Source: Echinicola vietnamensis DSM 17526 (GTDB lineage Bacteria; Bacteroidota; Bacteroidia; Cytophagales; Cyclobacteriaceae). Taken from it: a stretch of DNA of 64,000 nt. Of the stretch, positions 1 to 8,518 are shown in pieces. Below the pieces are notes generated by a model, which saw nothing but the letters and a program-made list of their open reading frames with translations, made no database searches and was not told the DNA's origin. The stretch is taken from positions 2,296,001 to 2,360,000 of the forward strand of contig NC_019904.1 in NCBI RefSeq assembly GCF_000325705.1, written 5' to 3'. The position numbers were made by a program, and so were the translations under genes. Each line of letters starts with the position of its first letter. Position 1 is the first letter of the stretch.

Positions 1-294
1 TTCTGCAGCCAGGGAATAATTTTTAATGCCGTTGTCTTGGGCAACAGTACTGTCCAAGATATCCGTCTTCTTAAACACAGGTACCTTTTCTACCTGATAG
101 GATAGGGTATCCCCATTCGCATTATAAGTAACATTTGTTTTCTTGATGGCCTTTCCCTTGGTGTACAATACCGGAAATTTGCTGTTGGCTTTGTCAGCTA
201 TTTTGACTTGAACGGCTTCCTTGAATTTTAAGGCCTGGGCAAAGCAAAAAGGAACCTGAAAAAGAAAAATTCCGAGGACTATAATTTTTTTCAT
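1..294 (-). CDS. Secreted hypothetical protein, N-terminal part only
   Basis: This reading frame starts with ATG at 294 and runs off the left edge, so only the first 98 residues are visible. The first 20 residues (MKKIIVLGIFLFQVPFCFAQ) form a typical Sec signal peptide ending in an AQ cleavage context. The mature part is lysine-rich and hydrophilic, without a motif I recognise. It is the last visible gene of the leftward run that contains the T9SS and RHS genes, separated from the next gene by about 155 bp. Function is unknown; export to the periplasm or beyond is inferred only from the signal peptide. Confidence 0.6.
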   Translation of the reverse strand, partial: MKKIIVLGIFLFQVPFCFAQALKFKEAVQVKIADKANSKFPVLYTKGKAIKKTNVTYNANGDTLSYQVEKVPVFKKTDILDSTVAQDNGIKNYSLAAE

Positions 295-450
295 TGTAGT
301 GGTGTAGTTTGGGTTAGGTAAAATGTATTCCGTGCTCTTTTAACAAACTAAAAATAATGATTTTACCTCAATGGTTCGTAATGACAGTTCTGAGGTCAAT
401 ATTCCCTTTTAAATTAAACAGTCTATGTATGAGTTATGTCAAATTATATT

Positions 451-2409
451 TTAATTTCTAACGACTTTTTTTACTGTAATCAACCCATCTATATTTATCA
501 AAACAAGGTAAGTACCGGATTTTACTTTGCCAAGATCCAGATAGTCTTGGTCATAAGCTTCCATCATTTTACGTCCCATTATATCCACGACAGAGAGATG
601 AACTGTTCTGCCTCTTATGCCCTTAATATATAATATATTTTCAGTAGGATTGGGGAATACCTCTATTCCATGTAAAAAGTTATTCTCTTGAACGCTGACA
701 TTTTGTACTGAGAAACAATCTGACGTATCTATACAACCTTCTCCCTCGATAATCAACGCATAGTTCCCGTTTTGAGTAGGGGAAAATGTAGTGTCTGCTT
801 CACCAGGGATAAGGCTATCTCCATCGCAATTGTACCAACTAAAGTTATACGAACCGGGAAGTGCCTCACTGTAATCCCAAGCAAAGACTGCGGAAGCAGT
901 GTCCAAAGTAATTTGAGCAGGTAATATAGGGCAGGATTTGAACTTTAATATGAAGCAATCGTACCTTCTTCTGTTCAGGGTTACCTTAGCAGGGTCATAA
1001 GGATTAAAATTTATATTTCCGGAATAATAGCCGCTTATGTAAATTAATCCTTCAGCTGTCCTGTCCATGCTCAAAATACGATCATTGCCGTTGCTACCGA
1101 AACCATGCGCCCACGTCAATTCCCCTGTAGAATTGTGTTTAGCTAAAAACATGTCCCTGGCTGATTTGTGACCCAAAATTATCCCATCAGGTTTTCCTGG
1201 TTCCAGTTCGAGGTCGCCATCATCAAAATATCCTTCCACATAGACATTTCTTTGATCATCCACAACTAAATCTACAGCGCGATATTGTTCCCCGGAAAGA
1301 TCACATCGATATGCGTGTGACCAATCTAACGCCCCATTGGAATCGAGCTTTTCAATAAACCAGCCCTGATCTGCAGAAGGTCTTTGAACAGCTGGTCCCG
1401 GATCAAAATCCACATTACTCCCTTTATATGATCCAGCTAAGTAAATATTATTGGCACCATCAGTTTTGACATCCGCTATTTTACAGAAACTATTGCTTGT
1501 TGCCTCGATTAAGGTAACTCTTTTATAAACTCCTTCTGGAGTAAGTTGCAAAACGAAACCCGAGAAATTACTCCCGCCTGCAGAAACATTTGCGACACCT
1601 GTTCCAGGATCAAAGTCTGCCGTTCCTTTTAAAGAGCCGACCACCACTGGTTCTTGATTATGGTTTAGGGTAATACCATTCGAGAGCAGGTCCTCACTTC
1701 CCTTAATGCTCCTTATCCACAATTGTTGCCCATCACTATTCAATTTTTGAATATAAAAATCTGATTTTCCGGGGGTATGAGGAGTTATCGTATCATAGAC
1801 AGATGGATCAGGATTGGCATCAAAGGGCTGCCTGAAAAAGCCAACGGTGTAAATATTATCAAATGAATCTGAAACCATGCTGGATATTGCAATAGATTGA
1901 CCTGTATGAACGCCTGCCCATACAAAATTTCCATGGCTGTCCAACTTCAAAATATAGGGCGAATTTAAGGAAGGAATGCCTTCTACATAATAACTACTGT
2001 TGGGACTTGGATCGAAGTCCAGAGAATCATGAGAAAACACTCCTGATATTACCATCGAATTATCAGATAATATCGTTAAAAGTAAACTCGTTACCAATTT
2101 CGGACTTGATAAGGTTTTAACCCAAATCAGATTCCCCTCCTGATCTAATTTTTGTACAAACATATTGGAGACATCAACAGGAGCTATCTTAATGTCCAAA
2201 CCTGGACCCGGATCAAAATCAACGGTATCATGAAATAGTCCAACATTGATTATATTACCTTGATGATCAACTCTGGTTTCCCAAAGTATTTCATATTCCG
2301 ATCCTCCGAAAGTCTTCACCCAATCTACTTCTGGGATTTGAGCTACTGACTCCCAACTTCCTAAAAATAAAACAATAATAAAAAATGATACATATAGACG
2401 TTTACACAT
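451..2409 (-). CDS. T9SS-sorted beta-propeller-like surface/secreted protein (paralog B)
   Basis: A 652-residue exported protein. The ATG at 2409 is preferred to an upstream TTG at 2415 because it directly precedes a signal peptide (CKRLYVSFFIIVLFLGSW...VAQ). The body has repeated blocks with the signature DFDPGPG or DFDPSP followed by an aromatic-hydrophobic K-L segment, as in repetitive propeller-like secreted proteins of Bacteroidota. The C-terminal ~75 residues begin with EVFPNPTENILYIKG and end in a GTYLVLINIDG-type strand, the type A T9SS sorting domain that carries cargo across the outer membrane. The protein is clearly paralogous along its whole length to the gene at 4581-6536. It lies downstream of a displaced RHS tip and its candidate immunity gene. 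The actual function is unknown: adhesin-like or structural roles are possible, and no catalytic motif is seen. Confidence 0.85.
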   Translation of the reverse strand: MCKRLYVSFFIIVLFLGSWESVAQIPEVDWVKTFGGSEYEILWETRVDHQGNIINVGLFHDTVDFDPGPGLDIKIAPVDVSNMFVQKLDQEGNLIWVKTLSSPKLVTSLLLTILSDNSMVISGVFSHDSLDFDPSPNSSYYVEGIPSLNSPYILKLDSHGNFVWAGVHTGQSIAISSMVSDSFDNIYTVGFFRQPFDANPDPSVYDTITPHTPGKSDFYIQKLNSDGQQLWIRSIKGSEDLLSNGITLNHNQEPVVVGSLKGTADFDPGTGVANVSAGGSNFSGFVLQLTPEGVYKRVTLIEATSNSFCKIADVKTDGANNIYLAGSYKGSNVDFDPGPAVQRPSADQGWFIEKLDSNGALDWSHAYRCDLSGEQYRAVDLVVDDQRNVYVEGYFDDGDLELEPGKPDGIILGHKSARDMFLAKHNSTGELTWAHGFGSNGNDRILSMDRTAEGLIYISGYYSGNINFNPYDPAKVTLNRRRYDCFILKFKSCPILPAQITLDTASAVFAWDYSEALPGSYNFSWYNCDGDSLIPGEADTTFSPTQNGNYALIIEGEGCIDTSDCFSVQNVSVQENNFLHGIEVFPNPTENILYIKGIRGRTVHLSVVDIMGRKMMEAYDQDYLDLGKVKSGTYLVLINIDGLITVKKVVRN

Positions 2410-2611
2410 AATCAAAAAGTTTAAACTTAACTTAGATAAGTTGTTATAAAGTTTTTGCGGAGCATCACAATAAAGTAGTTGAAAGTGTAATGGCTGCTGA
2501 ACTTGTCCCTTTCGTGATATTCATAAAACACTCCGCCTTCTCAGGGGCTATACAAGAAAAATTAATGAATATAATACAGTTGTTAACTAATAAACCTTCT
2601 TTACAAAATAC

Positions 2612-3019
2612 CTATTTACTCTTCTGCAAATAATCACTCTTTTTAGCTAAAAGATAATCTTTTCCCCCTTCAGTAAGTCTAATCTTTATACTGTCAAACT
2701 TGGAAAAGTCATAAGTAGTATATAAAATAAAAACTCCCTCATTCTTTGGTAGTAATGATATAGTATCCTTATAAGGAAAATCTGTTATTGGACTTTTCTC
2801 CTGACCATTTTTGAAGAAAATAAGCCTCTCGTACGATAGGATAGTATCTAAACCAACGGTAAATCTCCAATCGGAGTTTGAATTGTTTTTTAATAAAACC
2901 CTATTCATATAAAAAGTAGTATCTCTGTCATCCATATGGATTAACTCTACACTTTTACCTTGCTTTGCATCTTTGCAAGCCGCACAAGCCAATACAAAAA
3001 TTAGAATTATATATCTCAT
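2612..3019 (-). CDS. Small lipoprotein, candidate immunity protein for the displaced RHS tip upstream
   Basis: A protein of about 135 residues. I place the start at the ATG at 3019, because it gives a compact lipoprotein signal peptide (MRYIILIFVLACAACKD) with the acceptor Cys near residue 12 or 15. An ATG at 3037 would overlap the RHS-tip stop codon by 14 bp and add six polar residues. The mature part is a short beta-rich domain with no family I recognise. It begins immediately after the stop of the RHS tip at 3024-3809, the position where polymorphic-toxin loci place immunity genes. Lipidation would put it in the periplasm or outer membrane. The immunity role is inferred from position and size only. 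Confidence 0.65.
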   Translation of the reverse strand: MRYIILIFVLACAACKDAKQGKSVELIHMDDRDTTFYMNRVLLKNNSNSDWRFTVGLDTILSYERLIFFKNGQEKSPITDFPYKDTISLLPKNEGVFILYTTYDFSKFDSIKIRLTEGGKDYLLAKKSDYLQKSK

Positions 3020-3023
3020 AGCT

Positions 3024-3809
3024 TTATCGAACTCCATTTTGTTTAAGAAAGTGTTTGATCATATTCTGATGCATAGGCGTCATTTGCTCTGCCGCCCTAA
3101 GATAAGGGGCTGAGTATTTAGGCACATGCATACCTCCTTCATGGTTCAAATTGATAGTGCGATTATCATGCCTTGGTAATTCATTGTAATTACCCCAAAA
3201 ATGCTTTGAGGCTTTAGCAATATATTGATGTTGTATCTCATGGGCTGCTATATAGCCATACCCGTACAAACGAGATTCTTCATTATTAGCCCGACCGGTA
3301 TTACGGTCTACTGAATTCTGATTTACGTAAGTATCTTTGATGGATTGATAATCCTGACTTTCCATAAAAACATATGGATCTGTACTACCCATATCACCAT
3401 ATTCTGACATATTATCTCTTAGAGATATCACAGCATCAGTCTTAATTAGCTTCAAATCTTTCGCCTCATCCGAGGATATCACTTTGTAATCTAAGCCTGT
3501 AATACCATTCTTCTCATTGATATCACGAGTATGATTCATTACTGTATTAGCATCTTCTGGACTAAGATCATAATTAATAAAATACACTGTCGAATCTCCA
3601 TTCGGATCAATTAGATTCACCGGATTGTTCATCGTAAAATTATACGGTGTCCATGTGGGATATTTGGCTGCCAGCCTGTCGACCGATAGCCACATACTTA
3701 TTTGGGGGTCGTAATAGCGCATCCCGTAATAGTAACTTCCTGCCTCCTCATCCAACTCCTTAGCATTAAACTTATATCCTGTTGTTTTACGTATATTTTT
3801 TAATAACAT
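3024..3809 (-). CDS. Displaced RHS C-terminal tip with HExxH metallopeptidase-like domain
   Basis: A 261-residue fragment rather than a full RHS protein. Residues ~10-70 are the end of the RHS core (YKFNAKELDEEAG, then YYYGMRYYDPQISMWLSVD and NNPVNLIDPNGDS). The core is followed by ~190 residues of unique tip. The tip contains IAAHEIQHQYI near residue 193, an HExxH zinc-metallopeptidase motif; a downstream HEGGMH may add a ligand. There is no signal peptide and no RHS repeat region, so it cannot be delivered on its own. It fits an orphan tip that can be recombined onto the full-length RHS gene, whose core DNA is nearly identical. An ATG exists at 3809, but expression is uncertain. The lipoprotein gene directly downstream is its likely immunity partner. 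Confidence 0.75.
   Translation of the reverse strand: MLLKNIRKTTGYKFNAKELDEEAGSYYYGMRYYDPQISMWLSVDRLAAKYPTWTPYNFTMNNPVNLIDPNGDSTVYFINYDLSPEDANTVMNHTRDINEKNGITGLDYKVISSDEAKDLKLIKTDAVISLRDNMSEYGDMGSTDPYVFMESQDYQSIKDTYVNQNSVDRNTGRANNEESRLYGYGYIAAHEIQHQYIAKASKHFWGNYNELPRHDNRTINLNHEGGMHVPKYSAPYLRAAEQMTPMHQNMIKHFLKQNGVR
3601..3740 (-). repeat. RHS-core DNA repeat, copy 1 (pairs with 9117-9256)
   Basis: This stretch aligns without gaps to 9117-9256 at an offset of 5516 bp. It includes a run of 38 identical bases (3661-3698 = 9177-9214), then a second run of 26 identical bases after one mismatch. The encoded residues differ at one position (YPTWTPYN versus YPAWTPYN). It provides homology for recombination that would replace the tip of the full-length RHS gene. 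Confidence 0.85.
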
Positions 3810-3901
3810 TAAAAAACTGATTTACTGTTCTTTAGCTCCTCAGTACTTATTTCTTCCTGATGGTACACTACCGAGAACCGGTATTATGGCAGGGTTTCTT
3901 G

Positions 3902-4411
3902 TTATTCTATCACCCCTCGCCTTTTGGCTTCTCCTTTAAGCCAGTCATTCATTTCCCCTTCATAGGCCTTCAAGTACTTTTTAAACTCCTGCTCTTCATG
4001 TTTAATGAAGTTTCGAACTGAATCCTCGCCTTGCTTCCACATAAAGTCTATATCACAAATTGGATAGAGAGCTTCTTTATTAATGATAAGAACACCTGGA
4101 CAATGATATGGCCTTGCTAGATAATAATTGCCATTTGCCTTGTTAAAGGTTCTCTTATAAGCAAATGAAAAAAGTACTTCTACGGTATCCTCCGAAAGAT
4201 TTTTTTTAGAGGTTTCTACTGCAGAGGCCTCAATAAAGTCAATGGGCGGTGGCTCTTTATCTGTTCCATCAATAGCTTTCTTGTTATGGTTTAGGGCATA
4301 AGTTATCCATTTCGCCTCTCTAATCATCGGGTCTTCGTTCGAAGACATACTTTTACAACCTAAAATAAATATGAATCCTGAAAAAAGGAGAATTTTACCT
4401 CTTAAATGCAT
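3902..4411 (-). CDS. Small lipoprotein of unknown function, possible orphan immunity protein
   Basis: A 169-residue protein starting with ATG at 4411 and a lipoprotein signal peptide (KILLFSGFIFILGCKS, acceptor Cys near residue 19). The mature part is charged, with a central segment GNYYLARPYHCPGVLII and a lysine/glutamate-rich helical C-terminus. I recognise no family. It lies in the toxin cluster between a T9SS protein gene and a displaced RHS tip. The ~90 bp separating it from that tip hold no complete gene. By size, lipidation and position it resembles the three immunity candidates nearby but has no toxin of its own, so its partner may have been lost. That role is inference. Confidence 0.6.
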   Translation of the reverse strand: MHLRGKILLFSGFIFILGCKSMSSNEDPMIREAKWITYALNHNKKAIDGTDKEPPPIDFIEASAVETSKKNLSEDTVEVLFSFAYKRTFNKANGNYYLARPYHCPGVLIINKEALYPICDIDFMWKQGEDSVRNFIKHEEQEFKKYLKAYEGEMNDWLKGEAKRRGVIE

Positions 4412-4580
4412 TGCGACTGTGTTTTATTTTAATTCCACCTTAATTGTAGAATATCAATTCATTTTTTCTAATGACTACAGAAGGAGCTTCCAAGAATTCT
4501 CTTTGGTAGTGTTTTCGGAGAAAATTAACATGGTTGAAATTTATTTCGCATTCTTCAGTTCAAGATACGGAGAATATGAT

Positions 4581-6536
4581 TTAGTTTTTAAAGACCTTTT
4601 TCACTGTAGTCAACCCATCGACTTCGATCAGAACAAAATAAGTTCCGGACTTCAGTTCGCCTAGGTCAATTAAGTCCTGATTATACGTTTCCAAGACCTT
4701 GTGACCCAATATATCCATTACAATAAAACTAGCAGCAGGCTCATTTAGACCCGCTACATGGAGAATATTACCTGTAGGATTTGGAAACAACTTTATGCCT
4801 TGTAAAGGCGCTCCGTCTTTCAGGCTTACATTCTGAATAGAAAGACATTCTGAAGTATCTATGCAGCCCTCTTTCTCAATGATTAAGGCATAATTACCGT
4901 TTTGAGTTGGTGAAAATGTGGTATCTGTTTCATCTGAAATTAGGCTATCACCATCGCAACTATACCAACTAAGATGATAAGAAGCCGAGTATGCATCCTT
5001 ATAGTCCCAGGTAAGAATAGCTGTATTGGGGTCTAATATAACTTCTGTGGGTAGGGTCGGACAGGATTTGAATTTCAATACGAAGCAATCATATCCTCCC
5101 CTGTTTAAGGTAATATCGTTGGGATCATATAAGTTAAAATTTATGGCCTCGGAATAATAGCCGCTTAAATAAATACTACCATCAGAATCCTTGTTTATGC
5201 TTAAAGCCCGATCATTCCTGTTGCTGCCAAACCCCTGTGCCCATTCTATCTTGCCATGCGAATCATGTTTGGCAATGAATATATCCCTGGAACCATTGTG
5301 ATTTAAGGTTTTTCCACCGGGAATTCCCGGCTCCAGTTCAAGGTCACCATCATCAAAATAGCCCCCTACATAAACATTCTTATAGTCATCTAACAGTAAT
5401 CTCAATGAGCGGGTCTGCTCAAGTAAGAGGTTACTCCCATAAGGATGTGCCCATTCCAAAGACCCGTTGGAATCAAGTTTTTCTATAAACCAACCCTGAT
5501 AAACAGGAGAGGATGCAGTGTCTTGACCAGGATCAAAATCCACATCATTTCCTCTATAAGACCCTGCTAAATATATATTATTGATATCATCTGTTTCAAT
5601 ATCGACAATCTTACAAGAACTGCTGGCAGCCGCATTTATAACAAAAGCATCTTTATATGCTCCTGCCGTGTCAAGTTGTAAGATAAAGCCCGAGAAATTA
5701 TTTCCACCGGCGGTTATATTAGAAACTCCTGATCCGGGATTAAAATCGGCCGACCCTTTAAAAGATCCGACAATTATCAGTTCTTGTTTTTGATTTAAAG
5801 CAATCCCATTTGAGATTATATCTTTGCTGCCTTTGATGGTTTTTCCCCACAACTGGCGCCCTGCACTATTCAGTTTTTGAACAAAAAAATCAGATTTGCC
5901 AGGTGTGTGAGGAGTTATTGGTGTATAAACAGATGGGTCGGGGTTGCCATCAAATGAATCACTAAAATTGCCAATAGAATAAATATTATCTAGTGTATCT
6001 GAGATTAAGCTATTCATTATTACGGAACCACTATGAACTATAGCCCAGATGAAATTTCCCTGATCATCCAGTTTTAAAATATATGACGAATTCATAGTCG
6101 AGCTACCTTTCAAATAATAACTATTACTTGGGCTTGGATCAAAGTCTATGGAATCGTAAGCAAATACACCATTTACGACTATCGAGTTATCTTTTTGTAT
6201 AGAGACATTATTACTTGTTACAAACTCCGGACTTGATAGCGTTTTAACCCATAACAGATTACCATTGGCGTCCAATTTTTGTACAAACATATGAGATACA
6301 CCAGGAGGAACAATCCGAATGTTAGACCCTGGACCGGGATCAAAATCAACTGTATCACTAAATAAACCCACATTAACAGTATTGCCTCGATAATCAACCT
6401 TACTCTCCCAAATCATTTCATAATCCGAACCTCCAAAAGTCTTCACCCAATCTACTTCCGGAACCTGTGCTACAGAAGCATAACTACTTAAAAATAGCGA
6501 GACTAAGAAAAATAATATGTTTAGAAATCTATACAT
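4581..6536 (-). CDS. T9SS-sorted beta-propeller-like surface/secreted protein (paralog A)
   Basis: A 651-residue protein. The start at 6536 (MYRFLNILFFLVSLFLSSYASVAQ) is chosen because it opens a clean signal peptide; upstream in-frame codons would add 21 non-signal residues. The mature protein begins VPEVDWVKTFGGSDYE and carries the same DFDPGPG-type repeat blocks as the paralog at 451-2409. Another shared segment is SCPTLPTEVILD, leading into an Ig-like piece with THNGNYALIIE-like strands. The last ~75 residues (LFPNPTGNILHVAGL to VEVDG-like strands and a terminal KVFKN) form a type A T9SS sorting domain. It follows an RHS tip plus candidate immunity gene, repeating the arrangement seen for paralog B. 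Function is unknown. Confidence 0.85.
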   Translation of the reverse strand: MYRFLNILFFLVSLFLSSYASVAQVPEVDWVKTFGGSDYEMIWESKVDYRGNTVNVGLFSDTVDFDPGPGSNIRIVPPGVSHMFVQKLDANGNLLWVKTLSSPEFVTSNNVSIQKDNSIVVNGVFAYDSIDFDPSPSNSYYLKGSSTMNSSYILKLDDQGNFIWAIVHSGSVIMNSLISDTLDNIYSIGNFSDSFDGNPDPSVYTPITPHTPGKSDFFVQKLNSAGRQLWGKTIKGSKDIISNGIALNQKQELIIVGSFKGSADFNPGSGVSNITAGGNNFSGFILQLDTAGAYKDAFVINAAASSSCKIVDIETDDINNIYLAGSYRGNDVDFDPGQDTASSPVYQGWFIEKLDSNGSLEWAHPYGSNLLLEQTRSLRLLLDDYKNVYVGGYFDDGDLELEPGIPGGKTLNHNGSRDIFIAKHDSHGKIEWAQGFGSNRNDRALSINKDSDGSIYLSGYYSEAINFNLYDPNDITLNRGGYDCFVLKFKSCPTLPTEVILDPNTAILTWDYKDAYSASYHLSWYSCDGDSLISDETDTTFSPTQNGNYALIIEKEGCIDTSECLSIQNVSLKDGAPLQGIKLFPNPTGNILHVAGLNEPAASFIVMDILGHKVLETYNQDLIDLGELKSGTYFVLIEVDGLTTVKKVFKN

Positions 6537-6609
6537 TTTAAAAAGTTTATATGTGAACTCTAATATAATACCGCAATGAATCGCAACAGAATTCTCCAAT
6601 TCATCAAAG

Positions 6610-7035
6610 TTATATATCAGGAGTCAATCTTACTCTATAGAATTGTGTGTATCGCACCCCCTCCCTCTTCAAAATATCTTTATCAATAAGTTCTGAACGC
6701 ATCTTTATACCTTCAATAACACGACTCATGTAAGATATGATTTCGTCGTCACATCTTTTCGTAGTAGATCTATTCAATTCCTCGCAGTATAAGCTATCCC
6801 CACGGAAAACTTTATAACCTTCAACTTTGACATCTTTTATCTTGATTTTAGAATTTAATGTATCTACTTCTAGAAGAAAGAAACCTCTTAAATCCAACGT
6901 ATCTTCCTTGGTCACATTCAAACTAAAAGAAAAATCTTTGGAATTAGGATTTTGAGCACAACCCATATTATTTCCAAAACACAATATCAAGATTAAATAC
7001 ATTAACCTTAACATCTTGCGATTAACCTGTTTCAT
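6610..7035 (-). CDS. Small exported protein, candidate immunity protein for the second displaced RHS tip
   Basis: A 141-residue protein starting with ATG at 7035; an internal ATG at 7014 would also keep the hydrophobic segment. Residues ~8-25 (LRLMYLILILCFGNNMGCAQ) form a signal peptide, with GCAQ as a possible but non-ideal lipobox. The mature part is a short beta-rich domain without a recognised family. The start is only four bases beyond the stop of the RHS tip at 7040, which suggests translational coupling. Immunity to that tip is inferred from this placement. It has no obvious similarity to the other candidate immunity proteins here, as expected when each tip has its own antidote. Confidence 0.6.
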   Translation of the reverse strand: MKQVNRKMLRLMYLILILCFGNNMGCAQNPNSKDFSFSLNVTKEDTLDLRGFFLLEVDTLNSKIKIKDVKVEGYKVFRGDSLYCEELNRSTTKRCDDEIISYMSRVIEGIKMRSELIDKDILKREGVRYTQFYRVRLTPDI

Positions 7036-7039
7036 ATCT

Positions 7040-7849
7040 CTATTTTATTAATGGATAGAATGATCTAATCATCGATTGCTTCTGATTACTCCTTCTCATA
7101 GGATAAGAGTTATAAATACCTAATTCATTCGCCTGTGCGCCACTTTTGAAATTCTTAACGGTCGAATTAAACTGTGATTGATTAAAATCGCCAGACCATA
7201 ACAAATTCTTAAATGCGCCTTCATAGTTATTCCCTGCTTGGTTATTCTGCCCTAATCCTGATGATGACCCTCCTGTCATTTCGCCAGTATTAAATGAGTA
7301 TTGCATAGCAGTTGACTTACCAAATAAGTAAGCTTCAACTTCATTGTATATAGATGCACCTCCCTGACCCATTTCCTGTTGATAGCCATGGAAAGATTCA
7401 TGTGCTACATTCTCTAAATTATTTGAATTACCCAAATAAGCTGTTCCTCCTTTAGAACCATTTTCATTTCCAGCAAAACCTACCGTCCCTTCCTGAGATT
7501 TTTGGTTGGTATAGTCATAATCTGCATCGGATGAAATCAACTCACTAAGCACTACGTCTCCGTTGTCAGTCTTATTCATTTTATTGAATTGCTCTACCAT
7601 TTTACTGGTAAATTTATCTTCTCCCTCATACTTCATTCCTTGTGTATATTCAGTCCTACTACCATCTTCACCTACTATCCAGATTTTACGACCGTCCGGA
7701 TCAATAAGATTAATGGGATTATTGGCTACAAAAACATACGGAGAAAGTGTAGGATATTCATGAGCCAGTGGATCTACAGACATCCAAAAACTTCCTTGAG
7801 GGTCGTAATATCTCGCCCCGTAGTAGTACAATCCCGTCTCCTCATCCAA
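7040..7849 (-). CDS. Displaced RHS C-terminal tip with HESFH metallopeptidase-like domain
   Basis: About 269 residues from a TTG at 7849. The same frame remains open upstream to 7900, encoding the conserved lead-in GYKFNAKEL with no ATG, so this is a broken-off 3' end of an RHS gene. Residues ~7-55 are RHS core (YYYGARYYDPQGSFWMSVD, NNPINLIDPDGRK). The unique tip has LENVAHESFHGYQQEMG near residue 155, an HExxH motif, and a downstream EVEAYLFG that could supply a third ligand. A glycine/serine/asparagine-rich segment follows. The core is more diverged from the full-length RHS gene than that of the tip at 3024-3809. Expression is uncertain. The gene starting four bases downstream is its probable immunity partner. 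Confidence 0.7.
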   Translation of the reverse strand: MDEETGLYYYGARYYDPQGSFWMSVDPLAHEYPTLSPYVFVANNPINLIDPDGRKIWIVGEDGSRTEYTQGMKYEGEDKFTSKMVEQFNKMNKTDNGDVVLSELISSDADYDYTNQKSQEGTVGFAGNENGSKGGTAYLGNSNNLENVAHESFHGYQQEMGQGGASIYNEVEAYLFGKSTAMQYSFNTGEMTGGSSSGLGQNNQAGNNYEGAFKNLLWSGDFNQSQFNSTVKNFKSGAQANELGIYNSYPMRRSNQKQSMIRSFYPLIK

Positions 7850-7995
7850 TTCCTTCGCATTAAACTTATACCCTGCTGCCTTACGCTTATTTGAAAATAC
7901 TCACGAAGCCTTTAAATACAATTGAAGCTTTAGTTCATGAAATACTATGTACGCATGCAGTTGAGATTTATCCGATTTCCTTTTATTTGGGAGGC

Positions 7996-8502
7996 TCATT
8001 TTTTATAATACCCTTCATTCAAGCGATATAATCCCGTTACGTCGAGTTCTTTGAATTTGTTTTCTTCAGGCGAAAAAATCCATGCTCTACGTATTCCTTG
8101 AGATTTCGATGCTAGGGCCTGTTTATTTACTTCAATAGCAATTACAAATAACTCTTTACTTTCCTGCTCAATCGACCCAAAATCTACGTACTCATTCTCA
8201 TTTAATTGACTTAATTTAAGTAAATCCTTCACTATTAATTTTTGATCTTTTTCTGTCTTATATGTCTCCTCCTGACAGAGAAGGATGAACTGAGAATTTG
8301 TCACCGTGTCTTCATATAGAAAACTATAATAGCCATCACCTAAGTTAAGTTCTCTTAAAGAAATAAAGTTTTTGAATAATTTGGTCTTTTGTAAATTTTC
8401 TAAAGATTTTCCTTGAAAATCACTCTTCATATTATCCGACCCATCTTTACAAGAAACAATACCAAAAGAAAATATGATTAATACTTTAACTAAATTCAAC
8501 AT
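7996..8502 (-). CDS. Lipoprotein, candidate immunity protein for the full-length RHS toxin
   Basis: A 168-residue lipoprotein starting with ATG at 8502. The longer open frame upstream runs inside the RHS gene and is not needed. The signal peptide MLNLVKVLIIFSFGIVSCKD has a clear lipobox (IVSC). The mature protein is acidic and hydrophilic, has a DGYYSFLYED segment and ends in EGYYKK; I recognise no family. It starts 17 bp after the stop of the giant RHS gene, the canonical place for its cognate immunity gene. A lipid-anchored immunity protein would neutralise the toxin in the periplasm or at a membrane surface, not in the cytoplasm. The role is inferred from position. Confidence 0.65.
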   Translation of the reverse strand: MLNLVKVLIIFSFGIVSCKDGSDNMKSDFQGKSLENLQKTKLFKNFISLRELNLGDGYYSFLYEDTVTNSQFILLCQEETYKTEKDQKLIVKDLLKLSQLNENEYVDFGSIEQESKELFVIAIEVNKQALASKSQGIRRAWIFSPEENKFKELDVTGLYRLNEGYYKK

Positions 8503-8518
8503 TACTATCTGCTTTAAA

